From NCBI RefSeq assembly GCF_001884735.1, contig NZ_MJAP01000001.1:1-64000 (forward strand): a DNA stretch of 64,000 nucleotides. The letters are read 5' to 3'. Numbering within the stretch: position 1 is the stretch's first letter; every line of letters starts with the position of its first letter. This stretch comes from Natronohydrobacter thiooxidans (GTDB taxonomy: Bacteria; Pseudomonadota; Alphaproteobacteria; Rhodobacterales; Rhodobacteraceae). A model generated the notes under the pieces. It worked only from the letters and a program-made list of their open reading frames with translations. It had not been told where the DNA came from and did no database searches. Made by a program: the position numbers and the translations under genes. This document shows positions 18,106 to 26,103 of this stretch, in pieces.

Positions 18106-19460
18106 GCCTGAGCTGCTTCAAAGCCTATGACATTCGCGGGCGGTTGGGGATTGATCTGGACGGCGGGATTGCAACGCGCATCGGGCGTGGGTTTGCGCGC
18201 GCGCTGGGGGCGCGGCGCGTGGTGCTGGGGCGCGATGTGCGGGCCTCTTCCGGCGAATTGTGTGACGCGGTGGCCGAGGGGTTGCTGGCCGAAGGGGTCG
18301 AGGTCTTGGATCTGGGCCTGTGCGGCACGGAAGAGGTTTATGCCGGGACCGCACTGATGGCGGCGGATGGGGGGATATGCGTTACGGCCTCGCACAATCC
18401 GATGGATTGGAACGGGATGAAGCTGGTGCGCGCGGGGGCGGCGCCGCTGGATGCGGCAAGCGGGCTTGCGCAGATCCGCGCGCTGGCCGAGGCGGATGAT
18501 TTCGGGCCTGCGCGCGAGGGGGGCCTGCGGCGCGATGTGGCGGATGCGGCGCGCGCGGGCTATGTGGACCGGGTTCTGTCCTTCGTGGATGTGTCAGCGC
18601 TGCGGGACTTGCATATTCTGGTCAATGCGGGCCATGGCGCGGCGGGTCCGACATTTGATGCTTTGGCCGGGGCGCTGGCGGCGCGCGGCGCCCCCTTGCG
18701 CTTCACGCGGCTTTATCACGACCCGGATGGCCGTTTTCCGCAAGGGATTCCGAACCCGCTGCTGCCCGAGAACCGGCCTGCGACGGCAGAGGCCCTGCGC
18801 AGGGCGGATGCGGATTTCGCTGTCGCCTGGGACGGGGATTTCGACCGCTGTTTCCTGTTCGATCATGAGGGCAATTTCATCGACGGCGAATATGTGGTCG
18901 GGCTGCTGGCGGCGTCATTCCTGACCAAGGAACCCGGCGCGCGGATCATCCATGACCCGCGGGTGATCTGGAACTCGCGCGATGTGATCGCGCAGGCGGG
19001 CGGTGAGGCCATTCAGGCGCGCACCGGGCATGCTTTCATCAAGCAGGCGATGCGCGATCATGGCGCGCTTTATGGCGGCGAAATGTCGGCGCATCATTAT
19101 TTCCGCGATTTCTTTCATTGCGACAGCGGGATGATTCCCTGGCTCTTGATCGCGGAACTGGTCAGCCGCGAGGGGCCGCTCGCGGGACTGGTGGCGGCGC
19201 GCAGGGCGGCGTTTCCCTCTTCGGGCGAGATGAATTTTCAGGTCGCGGATGCGGCAGGGGCGATGGCGCTTGCGGCAGAGATCTTTGGCCCGCAGGCGCG
19301 GGGGCGGGATGATACCGATGGTCTGAGCCTTGATCTGGGGGAATGGCGGTTCAATCTGCGGGCGTCGAATACCGAGCCGCTGCTGCGGCTGAATGTCGAG
19401 ACGCGGGGGGCGGATCCGGCGCCGTTCGTGGCGCAGGTCAAGGCGGCGCTGGGGCTGTAA
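18102..19460 (+). CDS. manB: Phosphomannomutase
   Basis: Alpha-D-phosphohexomutase of 452 residues converting mannose-6-phosphate and mannose-1-phosphate. The phosphoserine loop is TASHNPMDWNGMK (near residue 93), the metal loop is WDGDFDRCFLFD (near 245), and the sugar-binding GGEMSAHH (near 325) and phosphate-binding RASNTEPLLRLN (near 425) are all present. Translational coupling to manC (overlap ATGA) completes the GDP-mannose pathway. It is the last gene of the block; a repeat element follows. Confidence 0.95.
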   Translation: MSLSCFKAYDIRGRLGIDLDGGIATRIGRGFARALGARRVVLGRDVRASSGELCDAVAEGLLAEGVEVLDLGLCGTEEVYAGTALMAADGGICVTASHNPMDWNGMKLVRAGAAPLDAASGLAQIRALAEADDFGPAREGGLRRDVADAARAGYVDRVLSFVDVSALRDLHILVNAGHGAAGPTFDALAGALAARGAPLRFTRLYHDPDGRFPQGIPNPLLPENRPATAEALRRADADFAVAWDGDFDRCFLFDHEGNFIDGEYVVGLLAASFLTKEPGARIIHDPRVIWNSRDVIAQAGGEAIQARTGHAFIKQAMRDHGALYGGEMSAHHYFRDFFHCDSGMIPWLLIAELVSREGPLAGLVAARRAAFPSSGEMNFQVADAAGAMALAAEIFGPQARGRDDTDGLSLDLGEWRFNLRASNTEPLLRLNVETRGADPAPFVAQVKAALGL

Positions 19461-19509
19461 CTGGTGTGCATTTCTGCCTGCTTGGGCAGGCTGCGCGCGC
19501 GCTGCCCAC

Positions 19510-19593
19510 GGGGGGACGGGCCTTGCGGCCCGTGGCCTCCGGCGGGAGTATTTTTCGGCAAGATGAAGGCAGGGGGCAGGCTGATCGGGAAGG
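19510..19593 (-). repeat. Dispersed intergenic repeat, copy 2
   Basis: Inverted copy of the element at 5828-5928, located between the convergent manB and TauE/SafE genes. Read on the minus strand it has CTTCCCGATCAGCCTGC, TCATCTTGCC, AATACTCCCGCCGGAGGC and then a hairpin with arms CACGGGCC/GGCCCGT. It has fewer bases between the first two blocks than copy 1. The hairpin may also act as a terminator for both flanking genes. Confidence 0.6.
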
Positions 19594-19597
19594 CCGC

Positions 19598-20422
19598 TCA
19601 GAACGCCGCGGTCAGCATGCGCAGGGCGGTTGCGCCCAGAAACAGGGCGAAGGCGCGCTTGATCCAGATCGGGTCGAGGGCATGGGCGAGCTTCGTGCCA
19701 TAGGGCGCGCAGAGGACCGAGAGCGGCAGGACGAACGCCACGGCGATCAGGTTGATATAGCCGATCGAGAGCGGGGGCCGCCCCGCGACGCCCAAGCCCG
19801 TGACCAGCATGGCGAGCGTCCCGGCGCTGCCCACGACCAGACCCAGCGCCGCCGCCGTGCCGACCGCGCGATGCACCGGCACGGAAAACGCCGTCATCAG
19901 CGGCACGCCCAGCGTGCCCGAGCCAAGCCCCATCATGGAGGAGACCAGCCCCACGCCTGCGGCCATCGCGGGCTGCGCGCCCCGGCGTTCGGGCAGGGCG
20001 GGGGCCAGAATGCGCGTGCGCGGCAGCGCCATGTTCCAGGCGACCAGCAGTGCGACCGTGCCGAAAACCAGCATCAGGAACGGCCCCTTGACCAGCCCGG
20101 CGACGGCCCCGCCACAGAGCGCGCCCAGGGCCATGAAGGGCGCCCAGCGGCGGATGATCCCCAGATCGACCGAACCGCGCGTGTGATGCGATTTCGCCGC
20201 TGTCAGGGCAGTGATGGCGACGGTCAGAAGCGAGCTGCCCACTGCTACCTGCATGCCAAGCTCGGGCGGGTAGCCGAGGAATTTGAACACCCAGAACAGG
20301 ACCGGAACCACCACGATCCCGCCGCCCACGCCCAAGAGCCCCGACAGGATACCGGCAATCGCCCCGGTCACAAACAGGGCCAGTATGAGCGGGATCAGGG
20401 TGGTCAGGGTCAGGTCAGTCAT
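19598..20422 (-). CDS. TauE/SafE family sulfite exporter-like permease
   Basis: Integral membrane protein of 274 residues, with about eight hydrophobic helices and two TauE/SafE repeats: GAIAGILSGLLGVGGGIVVVPVL near residue 20, and GLVSSMMGLGSGTLGVPLMTAFSVPVHRAVG near residue 165. The family exports sulfite or sulfoacetate-type anions, but the substrate is unproven here. The start at 20422 (MTDLTLTT) is chosen for hydrophobic continuity. It overlaps the upstream hydroxypyruvate-isomerase-like gene by 8 bp, so they are probably co-transcribed. Confidence 0.88.
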   Translation of the reverse strand: MTDLTLTTLIPLILALFVTGAIAGILSGLLGVGGGIVVVPVLFWVFKFLGYPPELGMQVAVGSSLLTVAITALTAAKSHHTRGSVDLGIIRRWAPFMALGALCGGAVAGLVKGPFLMLVFGTVALLVAWNMALPRTRILAPALPERRGAQPAMAAGVGLVSSMMGLGSGTLGVPLMTAFSVPVHRAVGTAAALGLVVGSAGTLAMLVTGLGVAGRPPLSIGYINLIAVAFVLPLSVLCAPYGTKLAHALDPIWIKRAFALFLGATALRMLTAAF

Positions 20423-21209
20423 GCAGGGCCTCTTGCAGGGTGGCGCGCCAGCCGAGACCGGCCTCGACGCGGGTGACGGGGCGGTATTCGCAACCGAAAG
20501 CCCCGGCATAGCCCGCGCGGCGCATCTGCGGCAGCAGGCGGGCATAGTCGAGCCTGTCGCCCGTGCCCGGCTCGTTGCGCCCCGGCACCGAGGCGATCTG
20601 GACATGGCCGATCCGGGCGGCGTGCTGCGCGAATTGGGCCGCGACATCATGGCCTTCCATCGCGATATGGTAGCAGTCGAACAGCAGTTTCAGCCGGGGA
20701 TGGGCGATCTCCTGCAGGATGCCCAGCGCCTGCGCGAGATCCTGCAGGTAATAGCCCGGCATGGCGGCGCGCGAGAGGGGTTCGATCAGGATCGTCTGCT
20801 CGCCTGCATCGAGCGCATGGCGCAGCGCGCGCAGATAGGCGCTGCGGGACGCATTGTCGCCGTCGCTGCGCCCGGCCAGCACATGCACCGCTGCGGCCCC
20901 GATGGCGCGGGCCACGCCCAACGCGGCGTCGATGTCGCGCCGCGCCTGATCTTCCTGCCCCGGAAGCGCTGCGCATCCTGCGCTCGCGCCCATGCGCGTG
21001 TTCAGGCTGCAGACCGGCAGAGCGGTTTCGGAGAGGGTATCGCGCAGCAGCGCGGGGTCGGTGGTCTGGGCATCGTCATGGAACTCTACCGCGTCGAAGC
21101 CTGCGCTTGCCGCAGCGCGGATGCGCGCGGGCAAGGGCAGGTCGGTCCAGAGAAACCCCAGATTGGCGGAAAACCGCGCCGCGCCTGCCTTGGTGACTAT
21201 CCTTGTCAT
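20415..21209 (-). CDS. Hydroxypyruvate isomerase-like TIM-barrel protein
   Basis: Protein of 264 residues in the xylose-isomerase-like TIM-barrel family. It shows SANLGFLWTDLPLPARI near residue 13, an ILIEPLSR motif with the metal-binding Glu, LKLLFDCYH with metal Asp/His, and GAFGCEYRP near the C-terminus. This pattern matches hydroxypyruvate isomerase/OtnI-type enzymes, which act on hydroxypyruvate or 2-oxo-tetronate. A gene for a linked kinase or aldolase is not adjacent, so the exact substrate is uncertain. It is divergent from cobO across 208 bp that I could not assign any regulatory element to. Confidence 0.8.
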   Translation of the reverse strand: MTRIVTKAGAARFSANLGFLWTDLPLPARIRAAASAGFDAVEFHDDAQTTDPALLRDTLSETALPVCSLNTRMGASAGCAALPGQEDQARRDIDAALGVARAIGAAAVHVLAGRSDGDNASRSAYLRALRHALDAGEQTILIEPLSRAAMPGYYLQDLAQALGILQEIAHPRLKLLFDCYHIAMEGHDVAAQFAQHAARIGHVQIASVPGRNEPGTGDRLDYARLLPQMRRAGYAGAFGCEYRPVTRVEAGLGWRATLQEALHD

Positions 21210-21417
21210 GGGGCGGAGAAGATCGGGCGGAGCGAGGGGCGTCAAGGGATTTCGGTGAAATACCGCCCCGTCGCGGCGGGGGTGCCGGAAATCGGGCAGC
21301 GGGCCGGTTTTGCTGGCAGCAGGAGCGGGCTTGATCTTCGCTGCCGCCCTTGCCACAGTCCGCGCGCATCTGCCCCGGACAGTGCGCTGCCGTGTTTTCA
21401 CAAAAGGACCAGACCCC

Positions 21418-22032
21418 ATGAGCGAGAATGCCGATGCCGCGAGCCACCGCGCGAAAAAGCAGAAGATCAAGGCCGCGCGCGAGAAGATGATGGAGACCAA
21501 GACCATCGAGAAAGGGTTGGTCATTGTCCATACCGGCGCGGGCAAGGGCAAATCCTCGTCGGGTTTCGGCATGATCATGCGCTGCATCGCCCATGGCATG
21601 CCCTGCGCGGTGGTGCAGTTCATCAAGGGCAGCCGGGGCACGGGCGAGCGCGAATTCCTGCAACGGCATTTCGCCGAGGAATGCCGCTTCATCGTCTCGG
21701 GCGAGGGGTTCACCTGGGACACGCAGGATCGTGACCGCGATATCGCCGCTGCGCGTGCGGGCTGGGAGAAGGCGAAGGAGTTGATCCGCGATCCTGAAAT
21801 CCGCTTTGTGCTGCTCGATGAGATCAATATCGCGCTGCGCTATGATTACCTGCCGATTGACGAGGTGGTGACATTTCTGCGCGATGAGAAGCCTGCGATG
21901 ACGCATGTCGCCCTGACCGGGCGCAACGCCAAGCCCGAATTGATCGAACTGGCCGATCTGGTCACGGAAATGACGCTGGTCAAGCATCCGTTCCGCGAGG
22001 GCGTGAAGGCGCAGCAAGGTGTCGAGTTCTAA
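21418..22032 (+). CDS. cobO: Cob(I)yrinic acid a,c-diamide adenosyltransferase
   Basis: ATP:corrinoid adenosyltransferase of 204 residues that attaches the upper adenosyl ligand during B12 synthesis. The N-terminus is a basic helix ([19 protein letters not shown]); a P-loop lies at residues 40-46 (GAGKGKSS) and the core VVQFIKG, GFTWDT and LDEINIAL motifs are intact. The start at 21418 follows an AAAGGA ribosome-binding site. cobQ begins 43 bp downstream on the same strand. I see no B12 riboswitch in the upstream gap. Confidence 0.95.
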   Translation: MSENADAASHRAKKQKIKAAREKMMETKTIEKGLVIVHTGAGKGKSSSGFGMIMRCIAHGMPCAVVQFIKGSRGTGEREFLQRHFAEECRFIVSGEGFTWDTQDRDRDIAAARAGWEKAKELIRDPEIRFVLLDEINIALRYDYLPIDEVVTFLRDEKPAMTHVALTGRNAKPELIELADLVTEMTLVKHPFREGVKAQQGVEF

Positions 22033-22075
22033 GGCGCGCAGTATGGCGGGCGGGCGCGAAACCGGGGGGGCAGGT

Positions 22076-23521
22076 ATGAAGGCGCTGATGCTGCAGGGCA
22101 CGGGCTCGAATGTCGGCAAATCCATGCTGGTGGCGGGGCTCTGCCGCGCGGCGCGCAGGCGCGGGCTGCGCGTGGCGCCGTTCAAGCCGCAGAACATGTC
22201 GAACAATGCCGCTGTGACCGCCGATGGCGGTGAGATCGGGCGGGCGCAGGCGCTGCAGGCGCTGGCCTCGGGGCTGGAGCCGGTGGTGGATATGAACCCG
22301 GTGCTGCTGAAGCCCGAGAGCGAGACCGGCGCGCAGGTGGTGGTGCAGGGCAAGCGGCTGACCACCACGCGCGCCGCCGATTATGCCGGGCTGAAGCCGC
22401 GTCTGATGGGGGCGGTGCAGGAGAGTTTCGCGCGGCTGCGCGCGGCGCATGATCTGGTGATCGTCGAAGGTGCCGGCAGCCCGGCGGAGGTCAATCTGCG
22501 CCGGGGCGATATTGCGAATATGGGATTCGCGCGGGCCGCCGATGTGCCGGTGGTGCTGGTGGGCGATATCGACCGGGGCGGGGTGATCGCGCAGATCATC
22601 GGCACGCAGGCGGTGCTGGAGGCGGGCGACCGCGCGCAGGTCGCGGGGTTTGTGATCAACAAGTTCCGGGGCGATCCGCGGCTGTTTGACGATGGCTATG
22701 CGTTTATCGCGGCGCAGAGCGGCTGGCGGGGTTTCGGAGTGCTGCCCTGGTTTGCGGATGCGCACAGGCTGCCCGCCGAGGATGCGCTGGATCTGCGCTC
22801 TGGCCCCTCGCAGGGCGGGGTGGTGATTGCCGCCTTAGCGCTGTCGCGGATCGCGAATTTCGATGATCTGGACCCGCTGGCGGCGGAACCGGGGGTGGAT
22901 CTGGTCATGGTGCGGCCCGGCCAGCCGATCCCGGCGGAAGCGCGGCTGGTGATCCTGCCCGGCAGCAAATCGACGCGCGGCGATCTGGCCTTTCTGCGCG
23001 CCGAAGGCTGGGATATCGACCTTGCCGCCCATGTCCGGCGGGCTGGGCATGTGCTGGGGATTTGCGGCGGCTATCAGATGCTGGGGCGCAGCATTGCCGA
23101 CCCGGACGGGCTGGAAGGGCCTGCGGGCGTGACCGAGGGGCTGGGGCTGTTGGATGTCACCACCACGATGACGCCGGAAAAGCGGCTGGAGCGGGTGCGC
23201 GCGACGCATCTGGCGAGCGGCCTGCCCTTTGAAGGCTATGAAATCCATATCGGGCGCACGGAGGGGCCGGACCGGGCGCGGGCCTTTGGCCGTGTCGGCG
23301 GGGTGGATGAGGGGGCGATCTCGGCTTGCGGGCGGATCACCGGGTCCTATCTGCATGGCATGTTCGGCAATGACGCGTTCCGCGCGGCCTTTCTGGCGGG
23401 GCTGGGGCTGGGCGGGTCCGGGCTGGCCTATGCGGCGGGGGTCGAGGCCACGCTGGATGCGCTGGCCGATCATCTGGAGGCGCATCTGGATGTGGCAGGG
23501 CTGCTGGCGCTGGCGCGGTAG
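22076..23521 (+). CDS. cobQ: Cobyric acid synthase
   Basis: Glutamine-dependent amidotransferase of 481 residues that amidates adenosylcobyrinic diamide at four positions. It opens with [20 protein letters not shown], an ATP-binding loop, then NMSNNA and [15 protein letters not shown] motifs. The C-terminal GATase domain contains [12 protein letters not shown] with the nucleophile Cys. The start at 22076 follows a G-run/AGG; an upstream in-frame ATG at 22043 is less likely. It follows cobO and converges on bluB, forming a three-gene B12 locus with the opposite-strand pair. Confidence 0.95.
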   Translation: MKALMLQGTGSNVGKSMLVAGLCRAARRRGLRVAPFKPQNMSNNAAVTADGGEIGRAQALQALASGLEPVVDMNPVLLKPESETGAQVVVQGKRLTTTRAADYAGLKPRLMGAVQESFARLRAAHDLVIVEGAGSPAEVNLRRGDIANMGFARAADVPVVLVGDIDRGGVIAQIIGTQAVLEAGDRAQVAGFVINKFRGDPRLFDDGYAFIAAQSGWRGFGVLPWFADAHRLPAEDALDLRSGPSQGGVVIAALALSRIANFDDLDPLAAEPGVDLVMVRPGQPIPAEARLVILPGSKSTRGDLAFLRAEGWDIDLAAHVRRAGHVLGICGGYQMLGRSIADPDGLEGPAGVTEGLGLLDVTTTMTPEKRLERVRATHLASGLPFEGYEIHIGRTEGPDRARAFGRVGGVDEGAISACGRITGSYLHGMFGNDAFRAAFLAGLGLGGSGLAYAAGVEATLDALADHLEAHLDVAGLLALAR

Positions 23522-23564
23522 CGGGCCAGCGCCGGAGTGATACCCGCCTCTGCAGGGGGCACCC

Positions 23565-23581
23565 GCCCGGCAAGGCCGGGC
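23565..23581. terminator. Hairpin between cobQ and bluB
   Basis: GCCCGGC / GCCGGGC with a 3-base loop, in the 135-bp gap between convergent cobQ and bluB. A second, longer inverted repeat follows (arms AGCGCCCGC and GCGGGCGCT near 23582 and 23622). There is no T-tract, so function as a terminator is inferred from position. Confidence 0.4.
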
Positions 23582-23656
23582 AGCGCCCGCGAATGGCATG
23601 GGTCGGGTGGGCGGGCCGTGAGCGGGCGCTCTTGCCACTGCGGATCAACGCCCGCG

Positions 23657-24325
23657 CTAGCGCCGCTGCCAGTCAGTCGGGGTGTTTTCCTGCCATCCGG
23701 CGCGGTGCAGAAGCGGCGTGTCGTCGTGAAATTCGGGGTAGCCCAGACAGAGATAGGCCGAGAATTCCCATGACTGCGGCACATCCAGGAGCCGGGTCAT
23801 GGCGTCCGGGTCCAGAATCGAGACCATTCCCAGCCCCAGATTATGCGTCCGCGCCGTCAGCCAGAGCGTGTGAATCGCCATCGCCGTGGACTGGCGCAGG
23901 GTCTCTGGCATGGTCTGGCGGCCCAGCCCGTGGCCTTCCACCGGGGCGATCTCGGTGAATATGGCGAGTTGCACCGGGGCCATGTCCAGCCCCGCGAGCT
24001 TGAGCGCGCCGTAAGCCTCTGCCTGTTCGCCCTCATAGAGCGAGGCCGCCTCGCGGTTCGCGGCCTCGAAATTCGCGCGCACGGCGGCGCGCAGGGACGG
24101 GGTTTCGATCTGCAGCACCCGCCATGGCCGCGCATTGCCGACCGAGGGCGCCAGCGCCATCGCCGCCTGCAGCGCGGCGAGAACATCGCTCTCCACCGGA
24201 TCGGGCTTGAAATGGCGGGTGTCGCGGCGCCATTTCAGCACCTCCTGCAGGACAGATCTGTGATCGCTGGCAAATTCCACCTGTCCGTCCCCCCGTTGCG
24301 CGATCTGCGCCGGATCATTGCGCAA
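23657..24325 (-). CDS. bluB: 5,6-dimethylbenzimidazole synthase
   Basis: Flavin-destructase BluB, 222 residues, which cleaves reduced FMN with oxygen to make the lower ligand of B12. The nitroreductase-fold signatures are present: WRRDTRHFKPDPVE near residue 32, LAPSVGNARPWRV near 58, and the C-terminal GYPEFHDDTPLLHRAGW. It overlaps the upstream Cys-rich gene by 11 bp, so they form one operon behind the cobalamin riboswitch. Confidence is high because BluB has unusually specific sequence features and the neighbourhood is corrinoid-related. Confidence 0.93.
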   Translation of the reverse strand: MRNDPAQIAQRGDGQVEFASDHRSVLQEVLKWRRDTRHFKPDPVESDVLAALQAAMALAPSVGNARPWRVLQIETPSLRAAVRANFEAANREAASLYEGEQAEAYGALKLAGLDMAPVQLAIFTEIAPVEGHGLGRQTMPETLRQSTAMAIHTLWLTARTHNLGLGMVSILDPDAMTRLLDVPQSWEFSAYLCLGYPEFHDDTPLLHRAGWQENTPTDWQRR

Positions 24326-24599
24326 GCTGCGCCGTCACCTGACCCTGCCACAGCCGCTGCTCCCCGCTGTGCAATTCTACCTGCCCATCAACCGCGCGCC
24401 AGTGCAAGGCGCATTCCGCACGCGCGGGACAGGCATTGAGCTGCACGCGGCCTTCGAGATCGGGCATTTCGCCGGTCATCTGCCGCGCCAGCCCCAGCGG
24501 CACTGACAGGGTTTCCAGAAATTCGAGGCCCGCGAGGCATGGCCCGGATTTCAGCGGGCAGCTTGCACAATGGATCGGTTCAAATCTTTCGTGGCGCAT
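24315..24599 (-). CDS. Cys-rich small protein in riboswitch-bluB operon
   Basis: Unrecognised protein of 94 residues. Five cysteines are present: Cys11, Cys14 and Cys21 in HCASCPLKSGPC, and Cys57 and Cys63 in NACPARAEC. This spacing could bind a metal or an Fe-S cluster. The start at 24599 is set by AGGAGG five bases upstream (an ATG one codon earlier is too close). A cobalamin riboswitch lies about 100 nt upstream and BluB overlaps its 3' end, so its expression should track B12 supply. Function is unknown; a role in flavin/corrinoid handling is only inference. Confidence 0.75.
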   Translation of the reverse strand: MRHERFEPIHCASCPLKSGPCLAGLEFLETLSVPLGLARQMTGEMPDLEGRVQLNACPARAECALHWRAVDGQVELHSGEQRLWQGQVTAQLAQ

Positions 24600-24701
24600 C
24601 ATGCCCTCCTGCTGCTGGGGGCAGGAAAGCGGCCAAAGCCGTGGTGCGGAATCGTCATAAGCCCTCCTCCGGACACCCCGTCCGGTTTCGTGTTTCACGG
24701 G

Positions 24702-24867
24702 TGATGGCAGGTCTCCTGGCTTGCGGCTGAGAGCGCATCCCCGCCTTCCCGGACCATGGGTCCAGTGGCATGAGGGGGCGCACCGCTTACAGTTGCGGGG
24801 GCAGCGCCGGAATTGAACCGGCTTCCCTATTCTCCCGAATGATCGGGCACCATCGCGGCGAGGCTAG
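24702..24867 (-). promoter_or_regulatory. Cobalamin (AdoCbl) riboswitch
   Basis: Read on the minus strand the element carries the conserved parts of a B12 riboswitch in order: GGTGCCCG near 24850, GGGAA..CCGGTTCAATTCCGGCGCTGCCCCCGC, AACTGTAAGCGG, GCCACTGG, CGGGAAGGCGG, and the B12 box AGCCAGGAGACCTGCC (about 24706-24721). It lies upstream of the Cys-rich small gene and bluB and should repress them when cobalamin is plentiful. No riboswitch was seen before cobO. Confidence 0.93.
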
Positions 24868-24943
24868 CATTTCGCGCTGGCAGTTGCGAGCCGATTCTTG
24901 CCTGGGCGGGGGGCGGGGAGCGCAGGCAAATCTGATAACCATG

Positions 24944-24977
24944 GTTGACATATTTGAGCATGATAACTACAGTCAAC
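24944..24977 (+). promoter_or_regulatory. Promoter and inverted-repeat operator of the toxin-antitoxin operon
   Basis: TTGACA (24945-24950), a 17-bp spacer and TACAGT (24968-24973) make a strong promoter. GTTGAC (24944-24949) and GTCAAC (24972-24977) form an inverted repeat that covers it, as expected for autoregulation by the antitoxin. TGATAAC occurs twice (24933 and 24961). The ATG of the toxin follows the -10 by seven bases, implying a leaderless or nearly leaderless message. Confidence 0.55.
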
Positions 24978-24979
24978 AC

Positions 24980-25276
24980 ATGATCACGCTGGTAAAGAGT
25001 GGCACTTTCGACCGCTGGCTGCGTGGTTTGCGTGACCGGAGGGCTACCGCGCGCATTCAGGCGAGACTTGACCGGCTTGCCAGCGGGAATCCCGGCGATG
25101 TCAAAGCGGTCGGTGGCGGGATCTCTGAGATGCGGATCGATTACGGCCCGGGTTACAGGGTCTATTACATGCAAAGAGGGTCCATCGTCGCCATCCTGCT
25201 TTCGGGCGGCGACAAATCCTCTCAACAGTCGGACATTGCCAAGGCCAAAGAAATCGCCGCGCAGTGGAAGGATTGA
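24980..25276 (+). CDS. RelE/ParE-family addiction module toxin
   Basis: Predicted mRNA-interfering toxin of 98 residues, of the RelE/HigB 'addiction module killer protein' type. It has LVKSGTFDRWLRGLRDRRATARIQARLDRL at the N-terminus and the typical core SEMRIDYGPGYRVYYMQRG. I start it at ATG 24980 because this gives the usual family length and the promoter overlaps the in-frame ATG at 24941. No Shine-Dalgarno sequence precedes it. The antitoxin gene follows 44 bp downstream, giving the toxin-first order seen in HigBA. Confidence 0.85.
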   Translation: MITLVKSGTFDRWLRGLRDRRATARIQARLDRLASGNPGDVKAVGGGISEMRIDYGPGYRVYYMQRGSIVAILLSGGDKSSQQSDIAKAKEIAAQWKD

Positions 25277-25320
25277 AATGACAGGCCGCGCCTCGGGTTA
25301 TCAGGGGCAGGAGACATGAA

Positions 25321-25626
25321 ATGACTGCCGCCAAGAGCGAGAGTTTCAGCCGCTACGATACGGCGGATTATCTCGAAAACGAGGAAGATATCATGACGTA
25401 TCTTGACGCCGTGATGGAAGAAGGCGGTGATGATCCCGCCTATATCGCGCATGCGCTTGGCGTGGTTGCCCGCGCGCGCAATATGAGCCAACTCGCGCGC
25501 GATACGGGGATGAGTCGCGAGGGGCTTTACAAAGCGCTTTCCGAGGACGGCAATCCCAGCTTTGCCACGATTGTCAAAGTCGCGCGCGCGCTGGGGTTGC
25601 GTCTGGGTTTCAGACCTGTCGCGTAA
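25321..25626 (+). CDS. HigA-like antitoxin (addiction module antidote, XRE-like)
   Basis: Protein of 101 residues with the 'putative addiction module antidote' layout: an N-terminal YDTADYLENEEDIMTYLDAVMEE segment that would bind the toxin, then a helix-turn-helix (SQLARDTGMSREGLYKALSEDGNPSFATIVKVARALGL, about residues 54-93). The preceding AGGAG gives a good ribosome-binding site. It follows the RelE-like toxin and probably represses the shared promoter at 24944. It ends 20 bp before the 3' end of tRNA-Gln. Confidence 0.88.
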   Translation: MTAAKSESFSRYDTADYLENEEDIMTYLDAVMEEGGDDPAYIAHALGVVARARNMSQLARDTGMSREGLYKALSEDGNPSFATIVKVARALGLRLGFRPVA

Positions 25627-25646
25627 CCGCTACTTTCCGAGAATAT

Positions 25647-25721
25647 TGGCTGGGGCGGTAGGATTCGAACCTACGGTACACGGTACCAAAAACCGATGCC
25701 TTACCACTTGGCCACGCCCCA
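25647..25721 (-). tRNA. tRNA-Gln (anticodon TTG)
   Basis: 75 nt including an encoded CCA. The acceptor arm TGGGGCG pairs with CGCCCCA, the T-loop reads GGTTCGAATCC, and the anticodon loop TTTTGGT gives anticodon TTG. The U1-A72 pair and G discriminator suit glutamine. Confidence 0.95.
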
Positions 25722-25830
25722 ACTGTGCGGCGGGTTTTAGCGAAGGGCTGCGGCAGCTGCAACCCCATTCTTGCGGTGGAATCGCAAGAATCGGGCCTGC
25801 CGCACGGGACAGGCCCTGCAATCGCGGCGC

Positions 25831-26037
25831 TCAGCCCTTGCGGGTCGGGCAGGTGTTCAGCCCGATCAGGGAATAGAGCGGGCAGGTCTGCATCAGCCCG
25901 GTGGCCAGGGGCACGATGCCGATCAGATAGAGCCAGCGCATGCTGGCCTCGGGATTCAGGAAAAAGCCCAGAATCAAGGCCAGCCCCACGAGGATACGCA
26001 GGATGCGGTCAATGCCGCCGACATTCTTTGCCAACAT
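25831..26037 (-). CDS. DUF2892 (YgaP-type) small membrane protein
   Basis: Protein of 68 residues with two hydrophobic segments (LRILVGLALILGFFL near residue 12 and LYLIGIVPLATGLMQ near residue 36) and the family pattern CPLYSLIGLNTC near the end. DUF2892 proteins often accompany Crp/Fnr regulators and sulfur-transferase or TauE-type genes; here it lies 66 bp downstream of a Crp/Fnr gene on the same strand. It may be involved in sulfur handling, but that is inference from known gene neighbourhoods. Two cysteines (CPLYSLIGLNTC) are conserved. Confidence 0.85.
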   Translation of the reverse strand: MLAKNVGGIDRILRILVGLALILGFFLNPEASMRWLYLIGIVPLATGLMQTCPLYSLIGLNTCPTRKG

Positions 26038-26103
26038 GTCTTGTCTCCGTGATGATGGTTGGCGGCAGACTACTGCAGCGCGGCAAATCTGTCGGTGACA
26101 AGA

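Noticed and set aside
21210..21417. Cobalamin riboswitch upstream of cobO
   Set aside because: The B12 box and CCGCAACTG-type core seen at 24702-24867 are missing in this gap.
25647..25721. tRNA-Gln 3' end as an integration site for the toxin-antitoxin module
   Set aside because: No integrase gene and no duplicated tRNA 3' fragment is visible in the neighbouring sequence.
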